From: Bacilli bacterium
GTDB taxonomy: Bacteria; Bacillota_I; Bacilli_A; RFN20; CAG-826
Direction: 5' to 3'
Assembly (NCBI GenBank): GCA_024399115.1
Contig: JAKSHZ010000004.1
Coordinates: 64,052-128,051 of the forward strand
DNA: 64,000 nt
Part shown: positions 42,222-52,544 of the stretch, one piece after another
How positions within the stretch are numbered: the first letter of the stretch is position 1
How the letters are laid out: each line of letters begins with the position of its first letter
Notes under the pieces: generated by a model
What the model was told of the DNA's origin: nothing
The model's database searches: none
Seen by the model: the letters and a program-made list of their open reading frames with translations, nothing else
Translations under genes and position numbers: made by a program

Positions 42222-44025
42222 AAGAGAAACCTTCCTTTGTTACCTTAGTGACAATCTTGCTTCCTCTTAAAGAGCGAAGATCATCCTTGTTTTCAAATAA
42301 GAACATTGCAAGTGGATCAAGTAATCTGTCGTTGATTGCATTTAAGATATCACGACCACCCTTTGCAGAATCTACTGCTGAAAGAATGTAATTGATTGCA
42401 TCCATTTCCTTTTCAAACTCAAGGTCGAGTTTGTACTTTTCTTCGATACCACGAATTACTGGTTTTAATTTTGATTTGCAGATTTTGTATTGGAATTCCT
42501 TATCTTGGATAAAGTTGAATGGAACGATGTTGTTGTAGCCAATACGTCCTAACAATTCAGGTCTCTTTAACTCTTGATCGAAGTATTCCTTAACGATGCG
42601 GATGAATTCCTTTGCTACGCCTTCTTTATCTGCACTAGCTTGTACTTGGTTTGCACCTAAGTTAGATGTAAATACGATGATAGTATCGCTGAAATATACA
42701 GTCTCACCCTTTGAATCAGTTAAACGACCATCTTCTAAGATTTGTAAGAAGATATCTAAAATTCTAGGATTTGGCTTAGCAGCCTTTTCGATTTCGTCAA
42801 ATAAAACAACGCTGAATGGATGTTCTTTGATTGCATTAGTCAATTGTCCGCCTTCTTCATATCCAACGTATCCTGGAGCAGCACCGATTAACTTTTGATC
42901 GCTGTTTTCCTGTGCATATTCAGACATATCGAAACGGATACATGCTTGTTCATCACCGAATAAGAACTTCGCTAATGCCTTTGATAACTCTGTCTTACCA
43001 ACACCAGTAGGTCCTACAAAGAAGAATACTCCCTTTGGCATTGATCTCGATGAAGTCTTATGTAAGCCAGTTAAACCCATATAAGCCTTAACGACAGTCT
43101 TTTCAATCTTTTCGATTGCTTCATCCTGACCAACAACTCTGTCTGCTAATTCTTTCTTTATATTCTTTACACGAGCTTGTTCTAGCTTTTCCCATGGGTT
43201 TTCTTTTTCACCATATTTAAATAGATAGAAAAGCTTATCAAATGACATCTTATCTTCTTTTCTAGACATTCTAGAAAGTTGGATAATTTCTCTGTTAGTG
43301 AAGTCTTCCATCATGTCGATGCAGTCGATATTCTCATTATCTAATAATGAGCTTGTTCCGCTCTTTAAACGCACTTCAAATGAGTCTTCAATCTTCTGTA
43401 CCATTTGCTTGCGTTCTTCTCTATCAGGTTTTTGAAGTGTTACGATTTCAACCTCAGGATTTCCTTGATAGAAAGAAAGTGGTAAGCCAGAAGCTTTATT
43501 TAAAATGATTACCACAACGCTCTCATTGCAATCAGAGCTTAAATAATCAATCTTTCTGTCTTTTAATGCCTTACCTAAAAGCGTGATATTTTGTCTTTCG
43601 TCTTCAGATAAACCATTAGCACTGAATAGGTATTCAGACCAGTTGATGATGAATGCTACTTTCTTTTTCTTGTCGATAACATTCTTATAAACAACATTTA
43701 GGATTTCAGCAGGGCTCTTGAATAATCCTTGTTGAGCCTTTGGAGTTTCTTCTTCCTCATCTCCCAAATCATAAGCGTCGCCCTCGACCTCAACTTCATC
43801 TGTTAAAGTCAACTTATCAATGGCACCAGTTGCACCTTCAACTCTATCCCAATAAACGATATCTTGATAGTCCATGTCTTTAAACATAGCCTCTAAGAAT
43901 TCTCTCAAAGTGACAATCTTATTTTTATCATCAAGATAAACATCACCAACATTACCGTCGATCATGACGCATTTCTTGATACCAGCATTTCTTCTAATTT
44001 TATTAAAACTATTTTGTAATGACAT
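42205..44025 (-). CDS. ClpB/ClpA-like AAA+ ATPase
   Basis: 606 residues. Residues about 290-520 form an AAA-2 module: Walker A GPTGVGKTELSKALA, pore-loop region GAAPGYVGYEEGGQLT, Walker B VVLFDEIEKA, sensor TSNLGA, followed by a C-terminal small domain. Residues 1-270 look like a degenerate first AAA domain (VMIDGNVGDVYLD, VAFIINWSEYLF) without a Walker A. No N-terminal Clp repeat or M-domain, so it is not a housekeeping ClpB. Inferred to remodel partner proteins of this operon. Confidence 0.85.
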   Translation of the reverse strand: MSLQNSFNKIRRNAGIKKCVMIDGNVGDVYLDDKNKIVTLREFLEAMFKDMDYQDIVYWDRVEGATGAIDKLTLTDEVEVEGDAYDLGDEEEETPKAQQGLFKSPAEILNVVYKNVIDKKKKVAFIINWSEYLFSANGLSEDERQNITLLGKALKDRKIDYLSSDCNESVVVIILNKASGLPLSFYQGNPEVEIVTLQKPDREERKQMVQKIEDSFEVRLKSGTSSLLDNENIDCIDMMEDFTNREIIQLSRMSRKEDKMSFDKLFYLFKYGEKENPWEKLEQARVKNIKKELADRVVGQDEAIEKIEKTVVKAYMGLTGLHKTSSRSMPKGVFFFVGPTGVGKTELSKALAKFLFGDEQACIRFDMSEYAQENSDQKLIGAAPGYVGYEEGGQLTNAIKEHPFSVVLFDEIEKAAKPNPRILDIFLQILEDGRLTDSKGETVYFSDTIIVFTSNLGANQVQASADKEGVAKEFIRIVKEYFDQELKRPELLGRIGYNNIVPFNFIQDKEFQYKICKSKLKPVIRGIEEKYKLDLEFEKEMDAINYILSAVDSAKGGRDILNAINDRLLDPLAMFLFENKDDLRSLRGSKIVTKVTKEGFSFEFSE

Positions 44026-44037
44026 ACGACTACCTCC

Positions 44038-45156
44038 TTAGTTTGTGCCTTTATTTTTATTTACGTATTGATACTTTTGAGTTTGGATTTTATCTGGATT
44101 TGACCATTCAACTTCCTCATGAAGAATATTTATGTCGTATACATTCTTCAAATCTTCGATAAATGGAGTGATATCCTTATTACAAGCTAAACCTTCATAG
44201 CCTTCAAAGTGATACATGAATTTTCCGTTTAGCTGAATTTCAAACTCTGCAGTTTGGCCTGAAGCCTTCAAAGCAACAAGTTTTACGATGTTTTTCTCTT
44301 TGTCGATTTTAAGGTTCTTCTTTGTATCGACAATGAATCCACGCTCTTTTATCGCCTTAATGATGACCTTTAACGTTTCCTTACGTACCTTTTCATCTGT
44401 TATTGCAGCATTCATCATAGCGTTCGCTTCATCAACAGTCTTAGCTTTTTGGACAACCTCTGGAGCTACTCCGTTGGCTTTTAATTCAGCCTTGCATTCT
44501 TCGATTACTTGTCTAGTCTTCTTACCAACTAGTATATCGTATTCAGCTTGAGCTTTTGAAACCAATTCATCAAATCCTAGTCCAGCATTGGCTTCATTCA
44601 CCATTTCACGATATGCCAATTCTCTTAATGACACATCGTCGATTTGATTTATTTTTTCAATGACGGACTGTGAGATATTCAACACTCCATTCATCTTGTT
44701 TAATAGATTTTGTGTTGATTCCTGACCTGCATTTAGCAAGCCTTCATTTATCATTTGGTCTATAACTTCAAGTTTAGAACCAGTCAATTCATTAACTGTT
44801 CTTACGAGGTTCTCGCCTTGTGTTCTTAATGTTGTATTTAGCTGGTTGTATTTTTCAGCTAACGCCTTGCTGTCGGCACCGCCATATCTAACATCCATGT
44901 CGAATGATTGTTTCTTTAATGCCTTATACTCCTCAAGGGAAGCATTGAACTCATTAATCAGTCTTTGGATTTGGTCTTTAGACTTCAATAAATAAGCCTC
45001 ATATTCTTTGACTTTTGAAGTTTCCAATTTGCTTGCAGTCTCATGGATTCTATCCAAGACCTTATCAATCTTACATAATGAATGTGCTGCGGTTTCGCAC
45101 TGAGATTGAATTTGGATAGTTAATCCTTCAAAGTCCACTGTTACCTTATGACTCAT
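44038..45156 (-). CDS. Coiled-coil protein of the helicase operon
   Basis: 372 residues, not recognised. Residues 20-240 are predicted long helices and coiled coils (KIDKVLDRIHETASKLE, KALAEKYNQLNTTLRTQGE). The C-terminal 110 residues (FIVDTKKNLKIDKEKNIVKLVALK, GKFMYHFEGYEG) look like a small beta-rich globular domain. It overlaps the HEPN gene by 4 bases and precedes the AAA+ gene by 12, so it may be an adaptor between them (inference). Confidence 0.6.
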   Translation of the reverse strand: MSHKVTVDFEGLTIQIQSQCETAAHSLCKIDKVLDRIHETASKLETSKVKEYEAYLLKSKDQIQRLINEFNASLEEYKALKKQSFDMDVRYGGADSKALAEKYNQLNTTLRTQGENLVRTVNELTGSKLEVIDQMINEGLLNAGQESTQNLLNKMNGVLNISQSVIEKINQIDDVSLRELAYREMVNEANAGLGFDELVSKAQAEYDILVGKKTRQVIEECKAELKANGVAPEVVQKAKTVDEANAMMNAAITDEKVRKETLKVIIKAIKERGFIVDTKKNLKIDKEKNIVKLVALKASGQTAEFEIQLNGKFMYHFEGYEGLACNKDITPFIEDLKNVYDINILHEEVEWSNPDKIQTQKYQYVNKNKGTN

Positions 45157-47333
45157 TTCTTTTCCTCCCCTAATTCAAATATTTCTTTGCTCCATCTTCT
45201 TAAATCATCTGCTTTAAAGTTTGCAGATCTATCTTCAGGATGGATATAAGCGTTTCTATTCTCTCTGAAATCATGAAGATCTGTAGCAATGTTTCTCTCG
45301 ATAGCACCGCTTCTTCTAGCCTCACTTAACATATCAGAAAGCTTTCCATCTAGTTTGTATTTGTTTTTAAGGATGATTTCCAACTTTGCAGAAAGATTGA
45401 CAAAAACAAATTGATAGTCACCAGATGTAATTTTCTTTTCTACTAACTCTGGTTTTATGTTATTCGGATTTGCTAAAGCAGCATCTAATATATTGAAATC
45501 ATCATTGATTGTTCCGAATAAAGTCATGAAGCCATCAAAATCTTTGAATAGTTCTTGATTTTGTGCTCTGAAGAAATCCACCGTTTTTTGTACACCTTTG
45601 GCTGTATTGAACGTCTTTTTGAATTCAGCTCTGTTTACAGACTCCTCCTCAAATACGTATTTTCTATAATCCTTGATGCCTGTTAGTTCCTTCATCTTGG
45701 AAATACAAGTGTCATAATTGATTAAATCCAATAATGATTTATCTGTCGCCATTCTTGTTCTTAAAGCATCATCAACAGGGTTTACATATAAAACGACAAT
45801 CGACTTATCAAAGCCCTTTTCAACCAATGTTTCATATACTTCCTGCTTGTTTTTGATTTCCTTCAAACTATCAAACAAGCGTGAGATTACATCCTTCAAA
45901 GGAATGTTAAGGAACTTAGGAATAGTATTTGTGATCTTCAATACAGTCTCCAAATTATCCTCGGTTACTGTTTTCAAATAAGCGGAATAGTTTTCTTGAA
46001 GCATTTCTTTGTACTTAGCCATGATGTTTGCGTTCATCATAGCTGTAGGCTTCATTTCATTTAATAGAACTATATTGCTCTCGTAATCTCTATTCAAATA
46101 ACCACTCATGATTTCAGTAGCCTTTGCATAGTCCTTAGACACATTGGTTACTCTTACAAGCGTCTTAAAATTATCTTCAGAATACTCATTAAGATTATTT
46201 ATATAGGATTCAAGTACCTCTTTTAATTGTTCTGAGCTTACCTTTAACCTCAAAACAAGAGGAATTGATATAGTTCCAAGATCCTTATTATTAAAGTTAA
46301 ATACACCAGGAATAAAAGCAAACTTGTTATCTGCTTGGTCTACAACAATGAATTCACAAGATGGATCGTATTTCTGAAGACCTGATACACTTTCCACTGT
46401 GTAATAGTTGCTTCCATTATAGTTACCCTTAGTGATAAGCATCTGTCCTTTTTGCTTCAAAACATCGTCGATTTCCTTTGGAATGATGATGCTAGCAATA
46501 TCTTTATTGGCAAATGCTGATAAATCCAAGCCATCAGAATATGCTGATTTAAACTTGAACTTGTTCTTATAGCCAATGGCTTTGTTTACCATTTCACCTG
46601 TGTAGTTCACGTCGAAGAAGCTTTGTACTGCTTTCTCTTCAAATTCAAAAGATAGCGTGTTGCCTTCCAAAACTACTGTGCAGTCATATTTTCCAGTCCA
46701 GTTCTCTTTTGAGATTTCCTCGACTTTGGTAATAATCTCTTCCTTTTTTATAAGCTCATTCTTTACGACTTTGCCATTCTCATAAATAGGAATTCTCACA
46801 CCTTTATTTTTATTGACGAAATCTTCTACACTCTTATCACATTTGAAAGATGACATAAAATCTTCTGTAATAGCACTATCCATTAATGGCTTAGGTTCAA
46901 AACTTGCTGGGATAGCTAAAGCGAGCTGTCTCATTGCAATGTCATAATAAACAGGTATTTTTGCTTCTTTTGTAACTCCAGTTGGGATTGATTCTTCAGC
47001 GAAGATCTTCTTTCCTTTAGGAGTAAAAGCTAAATCACCTATTCTAATCGTACTAAACATGTTGCGATCATAGTAACCGCCATATCTGGTAGTTAAAATA
47101 TCCTGAGAGATCAGGTTTGCAATCGTGTCTGAATAAATATAATGCAATGAATGAGGAACACCGAAGTTCTCTAACAACTGAGATAACAAAACATTCTTAT
47201 CATTTGACTCGTTGATGAGAACCAAAAGCATGTATGCGATACCTGAAGGCTTTTTAACTTCTGAATACGAAACTATCTCATTTAATTTGAAAAAAGGGAA
47301 TTGTAATGATGTTTCTAATTTGAACTTATCCAT
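45153..47333 (-). CDS. HEPN-domain protein with N-terminal winged helix
   Basis: 726 residues. Residues 1-115 resemble a winged helix-turn-helix (IAYMLLVLINESNDKNVLLSQLLENFGV then IRIGDLAFTPKGKKIF). The middle is mixed with long helices. The C-terminal 100 residues are a HEPN/DUF4145-like bundle with LSAKLEIILKNKYKL and the motif DFRENRNAYIHPEDR (RNxxxH at about residues 692-697), the catalytic signature of HEPN RNases. It overlaps the helicase gene by 8 bases and the coiled-coil gene by 4. Predicted RNA-cleaving effector (inference). Confidence 0.65.
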   Translation of the reverse strand: MDKFKLETSLQFPFFKLNEIVSYSEVKKPSGIAYMLLVLINESNDKNVLLSQLLENFGVPHSLHYIYSDTIANLISQDILTTRYGGYYDRNMFSTIRIGDLAFTPKGKKIFAEESIPTGVTKEAKIPVYYDIAMRQLALAIPASFEPKPLMDSAITEDFMSSFKCDKSVEDFVNKNKGVRIPIYENGKVVKNELIKKEEIITKVEEISKENWTGKYDCTVVLEGNTLSFEFEEKAVQSFFDVNYTGEMVNKAIGYKNKFKFKSAYSDGLDLSAFANKDIASIIIPKEIDDVLKQKGQMLITKGNYNGSNYYTVESVSGLQKYDPSCEFIVVDQADNKFAFIPGVFNFNNKDLGTISIPLVLRLKVSSEQLKEVLESYINNLNEYSEDNFKTLVRVTNVSKDYAKATEIMSGYLNRDYESNIVLLNEMKPTAMMNANIMAKYKEMLQENYSAYLKTVTEDNLETVLKITNTIPKFLNIPLKDVISRLFDSLKEIKNKQEVYETLVEKGFDKSIVVLYVNPVDDALRTRMATDKSLLDLINYDTCISKMKELTGIKDYRKYVFEEESVNRAEFKKTFNTAKGVQKTVDFFRAQNQELFKDFDGFMTLFGTINDDFNILDAALANPNNIKPELVEKKITSGDYQFVFVNLSAKLEIILKNKYKLDGKLSDMLSEARRSGAIERNIATDLHDFRENRNAYIHPEDRSANFKADDLRRWSKEIFELGEEKK

Positions 47334-50300
47334 TTATTCTAGCCTCCTTGTCCTCTAATACATCGATATCATCTATCACCTTGCCATACTGCTCGATGGT
47401 ATATAAGATTTCTTCATAAACTCTGAAGTTTCTTCTATCGTTTCCTCTACCGTTTACATCTGGCAAATCAATGACACCCTTAGACTCAAGGTATCTTCTA
47501 TTACCAACCATAACAAGCATTCTTCTGGCTCTAGATAAAGCAACGTTAATTCTTTGATAAGCAAGAATGAATCCAGGATTTGACTTAGCAGGATTTTCTG
47601 GATTTCTTACGGTTGAAAGAATTATTATGTCTCTTTCGTCACCTTGGAAATCATCTACCGTACTAACAATCATCTTTTCTACATCAGTCTTGAAAGCATC
47701 TGTTTTAACTTTCTCGCTCTTTAATATTTCTTTTATTCTTCTTGCTTGGTCACCATATGTACAGATGACGCCAATACTTAGTTTTTCTCTGTCAGGGTTG
47801 CGTTTGAAATAATCATTTAATTTTCTGATTAACTCAGCAACAACCTTAGCCTCGCCAGTGTTATACATAGAGGTTGAATCTTGTTCATGAGTTTCGTTCT
47901 TTTTGCAATCTACAAAATAGATATGTTTATCAGGTTCGATGATGCTTCTACCATTTGAGATAAGCTTAACGTTATGTTTCTTGGTGTTGTTTTGACCAGC
48001 AAATCCAAGTTTCAACTCACCTTGATAGAAATGGTTAAATACATTCATGATATGCTCATGGCAGCGGTATTGCTGTACAAGCATCGTCTTATAGCTTTCA
48101 GGAATTCTTTCAAATAATGTCTTAAAGAAGCATTCTTCATAAAGGGCAGTAAACTTTTTATTTATGTCCTTGTTGATGATATTTTCATCTAATCCTTCAA
48201 AGTCATCGTCTCGCAATTTAGAGAATTCGTACATTGGAGGTAATTGTCTGTGGTCACCAACCAAAATTACTGTCTTACCATATAAAATTGGAATAAGCAG
48301 ATCAATGAAGCTAGACTTTGAAACCTCATCAATGATTACCACATCAATACCAACAGACTTTATATCTACATCATCGATGTTGTATTCAGACAATGCATCG
48401 ACGTTTCTTCCACTAAATCTATCGTTTGAAGTACAAGTGATACCGAAAACATTAGCATTATCAAATAAATCCTTAGTGTATTCTTTACGGTCAGCTTCAA
48501 TAACATCTTCCATTGATAGATAGTTAGATATCTTTTCGTACATAGGAATCTTTTCTTTATTTTCCTGCTCCTTACGTACAAAATCGTTCTCAAGTTCATC
48601 CCATCTTCTCTTGATGATTGTCAAAGCTTCATCGATATCCTTATATGGTTCTGCAATTTCAAAATCCTTGAAGAACTTATTGATTTCAGATTCAAGCTTA
48701 CCCTTGTTCTCTTGGATATCTTGCACGTCGTCACGTTCCTGTATTTCAATGATTGAGTCATTAATTCCCTTAATCTGGTTTTTAAGAACTGCGATTTTCT
48801 CTTCAACGCTATTAAATTTAGTCTCAACCGCATTTAGCGATCCATTGACTTCCTCAATATACTGAACCTTTCTTTCAATGATATGTTCCTTCAATGATTC
48901 TATGGTTCTCTTAATTGAGTCAACATTTGCAACCAAATATGCGTAATTGAAGATAGTTCCTAACTTTAAGTCAGTCGGAGCAGAATCTGTTGTTGCATCA
49001 ATTTGCTTTTTGATGGAAATCAATTCTTTACGTAATGCATCATATTCGTCTTGCTTTTCTGGAATTACATCATCGTATTCGTCTTTGCAAGCGTCCATTT
49101 TGCTCTTTATTTCTCTTCGCTTAACTTCAAGGATAGTTTTGTTTGATTCAGGATTTACAACAGCGAGTTCTCTTTCAACCTCGTCCATCTTTATCTGGTT
49201 GATATTCTTAACTAGTAAGCCAAGGTCAATGTCTACAAATGTATTCTTGTCGAATAAAGAACCTAAATCATCACGCAATCTAATGATGAATTGTGTACTA
49301 ACATCTTCATCAGGTCTTAGATTATCGTTTTCAATATGACGTTTTGTTCTTCTCAAAACATCAAGTTCAATTCTAATATCATCTCTAGAGTCTGATAATG
49401 TCGAAATTTGAGAATTAAGCTCTTTAGCTTTCAATTCCAATCCAGTGATTTCCTTATTGGCATCGTCTAAAACCTTTTGAGACTTTTCAATTTTTGATTT
49501 CAATAGCTTTAATTTATCGTATGTTTCTGAGAACTCTTCCTTATTTCTTCTGAAGTTTCTATACCTATCAACGGCTTTTTTCATGTTTGTACTGATATTT
49601 CCATAGAAATTATCGACAAGGAATTTAGGATCGTACTCATTATCATTCTTTTTATTATTATTTGATGGAATAAGTCTAATAGGTACAATTTCAGCTATTT
49701 TTGGCAATCTCTCAAATACGTTATCAATAGCCTTATGTGTTTCAGAAGATATAAGTACCTTCTTACCTTTCTTTACCATCTGAGCAACCGTCTCTGCTAT
49801 GACTTGTGTTTTACCAGTTCCTGGAGGACCTTGTAATAAGAATATTCCATTACTAGACACAGCTTTTCTTACAGCTTCTTTTTGTTTTTCATTTAACGAT
49901 TCCAAATACCATGTCCAATCACCGTACTCTGCTTGCACACTAGATAAGCTTTCTGGATTAAAAAGATATGTTGAAAGATATGGGTTCTTTACAAATCCAC
50001 TATAGAAGTTATTCAATGCAGTTTCTTGTCTAGAAATCTTTGCTTTTTCAGCTCTGTTATCATAAACAATATACTTACATGCTTTGATTGCTTTTATTTG
50101 TTTATCGTTAATAACGTTATTAGCATCGCCAAGTCTGAAGTATAAAGAGAATCTGATGATTGTTTCTTCTTCAATCACTTTTTCTTTGTCAGCTTTTAAT
50201 TGTGTATCTAATTGCTCTTTAATAGAAACTTTCTCGGTTCTAATATCGTCTTTGTATTTGTTTCTTAGCTCAGTATTCTTTTTAGCTTCGTATTGAGTTA

Positions 50301-51861
50301 CTTGGCGTTTTGCAGCAGATATTAATGATGCTTCATAATCAGCCAGCATCTTAATGTTTCTCTCAATATATAGAGCTTTGACATCGATTTCTGAATAGGC
50401 ATCCTCGATTAACGAATTTAATCGTTCCTTATAAGCCTTTTCTTCTTCATCTTTTGCCTTCTTTGTTTCTTTAGTTAATTTCGCTTTAATTTCAGCTTTT
50501 AGCTTAGCTATTTTTGAAAGAACGCTTGAGTCAGCGTTGATCTTAACATCATCATTTAGAGAATCATCTAGCTGTTTTTTTCGTTCTAATAATTGCTTCT
50601 TAACCTCGCCATCAACTTCGTTTTGGTATGCTGCTATAGCTTTGCTTAATTCGTCTTTGATGACTTTCTCATATTTTGCATCAATTGCTTTATACGATTT
50701 ATCTATATCAGATTCATATTGGTATGCTAATTGTTCCAAATGCTCATCTGGTTGTATATCAAAGGAAACAATTCTAAATCTATCTCCTAAAGCATAGCCA
50801 GCATTCAATAATTCGCCAAATTGAATTCTTTGTAGATTTCCATTTCGATCTCTATATTCAGAATTTCCTTCTGGATTTTTTGCAGTAATAAATACATTAT
50901 CGCTAGCTAATGAACGGATTTTTCTTTCTTCTTCATTAACCATTCTGCCACGCTTACTTATACGTGCTTCATAGAATGCTTTTTTGTTTCTATCAATATT
51001 TAATCTTACTAATGGGAATGGTTCAGCATCCTCAATTTTTGAAGACAATACAACCATTTCACCTTTAGTAAAGTCTTGAATCCCATCCAATATATAATCA
51101 TCGTAAATAGATGAGTTTTTTCTATAATCTTTTCTGTTAACAGCATATGCTTCAACATAATCAGCTGAATCTAATAAAAAGTTTCTTTTAGATTGCTCAT
51201 CAAGATAATATTTTCTAAAGTTAATGTATTGATTCCATTCTTCAAAAGTTCTACGGATCTCTGAAGGATTCTTGACTGTATAACAAGATTGAATAAGTTC
51301 GTATACGAAATTTGGAGTGAACAGAGTATTACCCATATCAACTCTATCTATAGTCCACACGCTAAAAGTAACCATTTGTCCCATTCTGCTCATGCTTTGA
51401 GACTTTGCAAATGAACTACATGCTTCCGCATTTACTATCATGTCATTAGGAGATGACATCGATGCATCTATAAACTGGATTCCTTTAATTTGAAGAACCT
51501 TTGCTTTATTACTCTCGTAGATATCTCCAACCAATATAATATTTTGATTGTCAGGAAGATACCTTCTCATGCTTAAAGTAAGTTCAGGTCTTACTACAAC
51601 ATTTCTTAAATACGAAGGAGCACCACTTTCTCTTTGTTCCTTTTCACGTAAAAAGTTAGGACAAGAAATATAATATTTCTTTGTCATACCTGTCGGAAAG
51701 CAAGCTTCGATAAAAGATTGGAATGAGCTTGTTTGTCTATCTAATGGTATTCGTTTTTGAAGAAGTTTGAATTGTTCGTTTAATGATAAATTGTAGAACT
51801 CATTTTTTATATTTGTAGTTCTATCAAGATGATCCACGAACGATAAAAATAAATACGCCAT
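47326..51861 (-). CDS. Giant UPF1/DNA2-like SF1 helicase with coiled-coil insertion
   Basis: 1511 residues. Residues 1-390 are unrecognised; 395-590 are coiled coil. The SF1 motor begins at LNEKQKEAVRKAVSSNGIFLLQGPPGTGKTQVI (motif I about residue 685). A coiled coil of some 370 residues is inserted before motif II VVIIDEVSKSSF (about 1175). QYRCHEHIM (IV region), STVDDFQGDERDIIILS (V) and INVALSRARRMLVMVGN (VI) follow. No nuclease motif is seen. It overlaps the HEPN gene by 8 bases. The family acts on RNA or DNA; the substrate is open. Confidence 0.88.
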   Translation of the reverse strand: MAYLFLSFVDHLDRTTNIKNEFYNLSLNEQFKLLQKRIPLDRQTSSFQSFIEACFPTGMTKKYYISCPNFLREKEQRESGAPSYLRNVVVRPELTLSMRRYLPDNQNIILVGDIYESNKAKVLQIKGIQFIDASMSSPNDMIVNAEACSSFAKSQSMSRMGQMVTFSVWTIDRVDMGNTLFTPNFVYELIQSCYTVKNPSEIRRTFEEWNQYINFRKYYLDEQSKRNFLLDSADYVEAYAVNRKDYRKNSSIYDDYILDGIQDFTKGEMVVLSSKIEDAEPFPLVRLNIDRNKKAFYEARISKRGRMVNEEERKIRSLASDNVFITAKNPEGNSEYRDRNGNLQRIQFGELLNAGYALGDRFRIVSFDIQPDEHLEQLAYQYESDIDKSYKAIDAKYEKVIKDELSKAIAAYQNEVDGEVKKQLLERKKQLDDSLNDDVKINADSSVLSKIAKLKAEIKAKLTKETKKAKDEEEKAYKERLNSLIEDAYSEIDVKALYIERNIKMLADYEASLISAAKRQVTQYEAKKNTELRNKYKDDIRTEKVSIKEQLDTQLKADKEKVIEEETIIRFSLYFRLGDANNVINDKQIKAIKACKYIVYDNRAEKAKISRQETALNNFYSGFVKNPYLSTYLFNPESLSSVQAEYGDWTWYLESLNEKQKEAVRKAVSSNGIFLLQGPPGTGKTQVIAETVAQMVKKGKKVLISSETHKAIDNVFERLPKIAEIVPIRLIPSNNNKKNDNEYDPKFLVDNFYGNISTNMKKAVDRYRNFRRNKEEFSETYDKLKLLKSKIEKSQKVLDDANKEITGLELKAKELNSQISTLSDSRDDIRIELDVLRRTKRHIENDNLRPDEDVSTQFIIRLRDDLGSLFDKNTFVDIDLGLLVKNINQIKMDEVERELAVVNPESNKTILEVKRREIKSKMDACKDEYDDVIPEKQDEYDALRKELISIKKQIDATTDSAPTDLKLGTIFNYAYLVANVDSIKRTIESLKEHIIERKVQYIEEVNGSLNAVETKFNSVEEKIAVLKNQIKGINDSIIEIQERDDVQDIQENKGKLESEINKFFKDFEIAEPYKDIDEALTIIKRRWDELENDFVRKEQENKEKIPMYEKISNYLSMEDVIEADRKEYTKDLFDNANVFGITCTSNDRFSGRNVDALSEYNIDDVDIKSVGIDVVIIDEVSKSSFIDLLIPILYGKTVILVGDHRQLPPMYEFSKLRDDDFEGLDENIINKDINKKFTALYEECFFKTLFERIPESYKTMLVQQYRCHEHIMNVFNHFYQGELKLGFAGQNNTKKHNVKLISNGRSIIEPDKHIYFVDCKKNETHEQDSTSMYNTGEAKVVAELIRKLNDYFKRNPDREKLSIGVICTYGDQARRIKEILKSEKVKTDAFKTDVEKMIVSTVDDFQGDERDIIILSTVRNPENPAKSNPGFILAYQRINVALSRARRMLVMVGNRRYLESKGVIDLPDVNGRGNDRRNFRVYEEILYTIEQYGKVIDDIDVLEDKEARING

Positions 51862-51888
51862 GTTATTCCTCCCTAAATCTATGCAGTA

Positions 51889-52401
51889 TTACTTGTTCTT
51901 GTATGCTTCGAATATTTCAAGATAATCAATAAACTGCTTAATTTCAGCTGTTGAAGAACCATCAGCTATTTTTGCTACTTTATCTAATAATACAGTTCTT
52001 GTAAATTCATCTAATCCATCAAATTTTTGAAGTGACACAAGTTGACGTTTAAGAGCAGCATTTTCTTTACTTAATGTTTCAATCTCCATAGATAAGCTTT
52101 CTATAGATGCAATAGATTCTTTTTTGTCCTGAATAGAACCCTTTAGAATGCTTGAAATTCTATTAACATACTGTGCCAAAATATCGTTATCTGACTCGTC
52201 TAAAACTAATTCAAGATCTTCTTTTGTTTCCTTACCGAAAAGATAAAAAATCTTAAACTGTTTATCACTTGGAATATCTCCAAAATCATCTAGATTTCTA
52301 TAATTGTAAATTGTAGCTTTTGATATTTCTAAGTATTTAGCAAGGTCATTTACTTTAATTGAAAACTTTGTAACTAATCTTTCAAATAATTTTGTTGTCA
52401 T
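51889..52401 (-). CDS. HTH-coiled-coil protein heading the helicase operon
   Basis: 170 residues from the ATG at 52401 (ribosome binding site GAGG). Residues 8-45 suggest a helix-turn-helix (SIKVNDLAKYLEISKATIYNYRNLDDFG). Residues 90-135 are a coiled coil, and the tail is helical. It lies 27 bases before the helicase gene and directly after the promoter at 52434-52462. Probably an operon regulator or a small subunit. Confidence 0.65.
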   Translation of the reverse strand: MTTKLFERLVTKFSIKVNDLAKYLEISKATIYNYRNLDDFGDIPSDKQFKIFYLFGKETKEDLELVLDESDNDILAQYVNRISSILKGSIQDKKESIASIESLSMEIETLSKENAALKRQLVSLQKFDGLDEFTRTVLLDKVAKIADGSSTAEIKQFIDYLEIFEAYKNK

Positions 52402-52433
52402 ATATATCACCTCAAGGATTTGTCTTTTACACT

Positions 52434-52462
52434 ATTATATTACATTTTTCTAATTTGGTCAA
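52434..52462 (-). promoter_or_regulatory. Promoter of the RNase III-helicase operon
   Basis: Minus-strand TTGACC, exactly 17-bp spacer, TATAAT, 33 bases before the HTH gene. Confidence 0.7.
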
Positions 52463-52544
52463 TAATTCGGCATTTAAAACATATCAAAAAGAGTAAAAGA
52501 ATGAATACAATATTCTAATTTAGACTATTTTAGACTGTTTTAGA

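Noticed and set aside
42205-44025. Housekeeping ClpB or ClpC chaperone
   Set aside because: There is no Clp N-domain or M-domain, the first AAA domain lacks a Walker A, and the gene is locked in an accessory operon.
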